From contig NC_073692.1 in the NCBI RefSeq assembly GCF_029784155.1, forward strand, positions 428,649,324-428,713,323: a stretch of 64,000 nt of DNA, in the 5' to 3' direction. Below the pieces are notes generated by a model. That model saw only the letters and a program-made list of their open reading frames with translations. It ran no database searches and was not told the DNA's origin. Origin of the DNA: Uranotaenia lowii (taxonomy: Eukaryota > Arthropoda > Insecta > Diptera > Culicidae). A program made the translations under genes and the position numbers. Shown one piece after another: positions 62,992 to 64,000 of the stretch (position 1 is its first letter; the number at the start of each line of letters is the position of its first letter).

Positions 62992-64000
62992 TCAGGAATA
63001 CTTATCTCTGCGTGGCTCCAATACTCAAACTTTCAGTTGTTCTCCTAAGGACACATTTCAATTGGCCGGAATAGTCACAGCAGCATAAAACCAAAATTTA
63101 TGCTCTTCATTATTCTTCGCAAATCAAGGCTAAATTCCCGGAAAATTTATAAAATCTGTAACATTACTTGCTGCCGGAACTTCAGCTAATTTAGCTGCAG
63201 ATTGCATAAACGAAATAATAGTGTATCATATAAAATCTACCGCTAAAACTAAATCATTCTTCGTTTGTGGCTTAAACGCTTAGATCAAGCCTGGTTTCAA
63301 TATCGGGAGACACAAATCGACCTCAACAGAGACACCACTGAATGCCAGAACACTAGACAGAAAGCGTGTCCTGACTGAATCTCATTTCATGACCACAAGC
63401 AAGTCGGGCGAACGCACAAATCACAAAAGAATCAGTCCAGGTTCGTAATCCAAACCTTCATCGCAGTAACCATTCGTCTACATACGGTCTCGGATTGGCC
63501 AAAAACAAAGACAGGCTGGAGAAAGATTACCACATACCGTACACAGTTGAATACCATCATACAGTGAAACATTCCACTGAAAAAACACTTTCGAGGCATC
63601 AGGAAAAGGCGGTCGGAAAAGGCATTCGTTTCCCAGCAAGGAACCTATCGACTCAAGCCAGTTTCGCTGAATCTAGAAGCAAGAAAAGAAAGGTCCTCAT
63701 CAGAGGGCCTTTCAAAATATATGCTGGCCGCATCAGGAAACGCCTGGAAGTCGGCATAAATTGTTGATCCCCTAACTGAAGGAAAATATGTGGAAAATGA
63801 AAAGTGGAAAATAGTTAAGTATGCCATATGGCCATATTTCATGGTAATATTTTGTTCATATCGTATTTTTATCGGATCAGTATGAAGTTCTTCTTTTTTC
63901 ACTGTATAATCGTGATATGAGCGTAGATTTAATGTTTAAATGAAAAAAAGTAAAACATTTATAAGACTAATCTATTTTTCTTGATATAGGCATTTAACCT
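62992..64000. other. Non-coding or unrecognised DNA to the window end
   Basis: A GC-richer patch at 63260-63780 has a + strand frame at 63495-63767 (90 codons) of mixed composition, with the end RGPFKIYAGRIRKRLEVG. I do not recognise it, and it overlaps a minus-strand frame. It may be a mobile-element or gene remnant. The rest is AT-rich. Confidence 0.3.

Overview
This is a eukaryotic, insect-type window, most probably from a mosquito (Culicidae) or a close dipteran. The only host gene I can support is the 3' two thirds of a conventional (calcium- and lipid-dependent) protein kinase C, closest to Drosophila Pkc53E. It lies on the + strand as eight exons between 33164 and 49479. All seven introns have GT-AG ends and exact phase. 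Six are 61-86 bp long and one is 14.4 kb. The start of the gene (pseudosubstrate, C1A, C1B and the first C2 strand) is not visible, so 1-33163 is either one very long intron or intron plus upstream DNA. The mosquito assignment is inference from the AT-rich introns, the mix of small TIR elements and the jockey-like retrotransposons.

The rest is AT-rich non-coding DNA filled with repeats. The most striking class is a family of 9-bp tandem arrays at 1-440, 19811 to an assembly gap, 27886-32262, 42987-48040 and 61152-61500. The units are ATGACAAAA, its reverse complement, or one-to-two-base variants. Because 9 is a multiple of 3, these arrays create very long spurious open frames, which I do not call as genes. 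Other tandem DNA includes a diverged ~80-bp minisatellite (1800-3725), a (TA)n tract (11299-11563), an ATCTGA-rich tract (15660-15944) and an ATTAGG/ATCAGG hexamer tract (19380-19700).

The second class is transposable elements, many with readable ends and target-site duplications (TSDs). They include a P-element-type element with an 8-bp TSD (35700-38643) that carries a nested hAT element with its own perfect 8-bp TSD (36549-38470). At 9806-11093 there is a three-level nest (hAT-like, then pogo-like, then Harbinger-like). At 6484-8104 a foldback element is interrupted by a TA-flanked MITE. Others are an 8-bp-TSD hAT-type MITE (55690-56202), a TTAA-flanked piggyBac-like MITE (61625-62364), an almost perfect palindromic MITE (62566-62989) and a foldback element with internal tandem repeats (23928-25173). 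There are also two mariner/Tc1 transposase relics, two decayed jockey-like retrotransposon copies in opposite orientation, a 1-kb solo LTR splitting one of them, a short copia-type LTR element with a tRNA-iMet primer-binding site, and two tRNA-derived SINE heads.

Downstream of the kinase stop codon, 49480-52460 is a plausible 3' UTR. A second A-rich, T-poor tract at 57140-61130 resembles it and could be distal UTR or another transcript. I found no CRISPR array, no rRNA gene, no functional tRNA gene and no evident new multi-gene system. The interest lies in the 9-bp arrays and the nested transposons.
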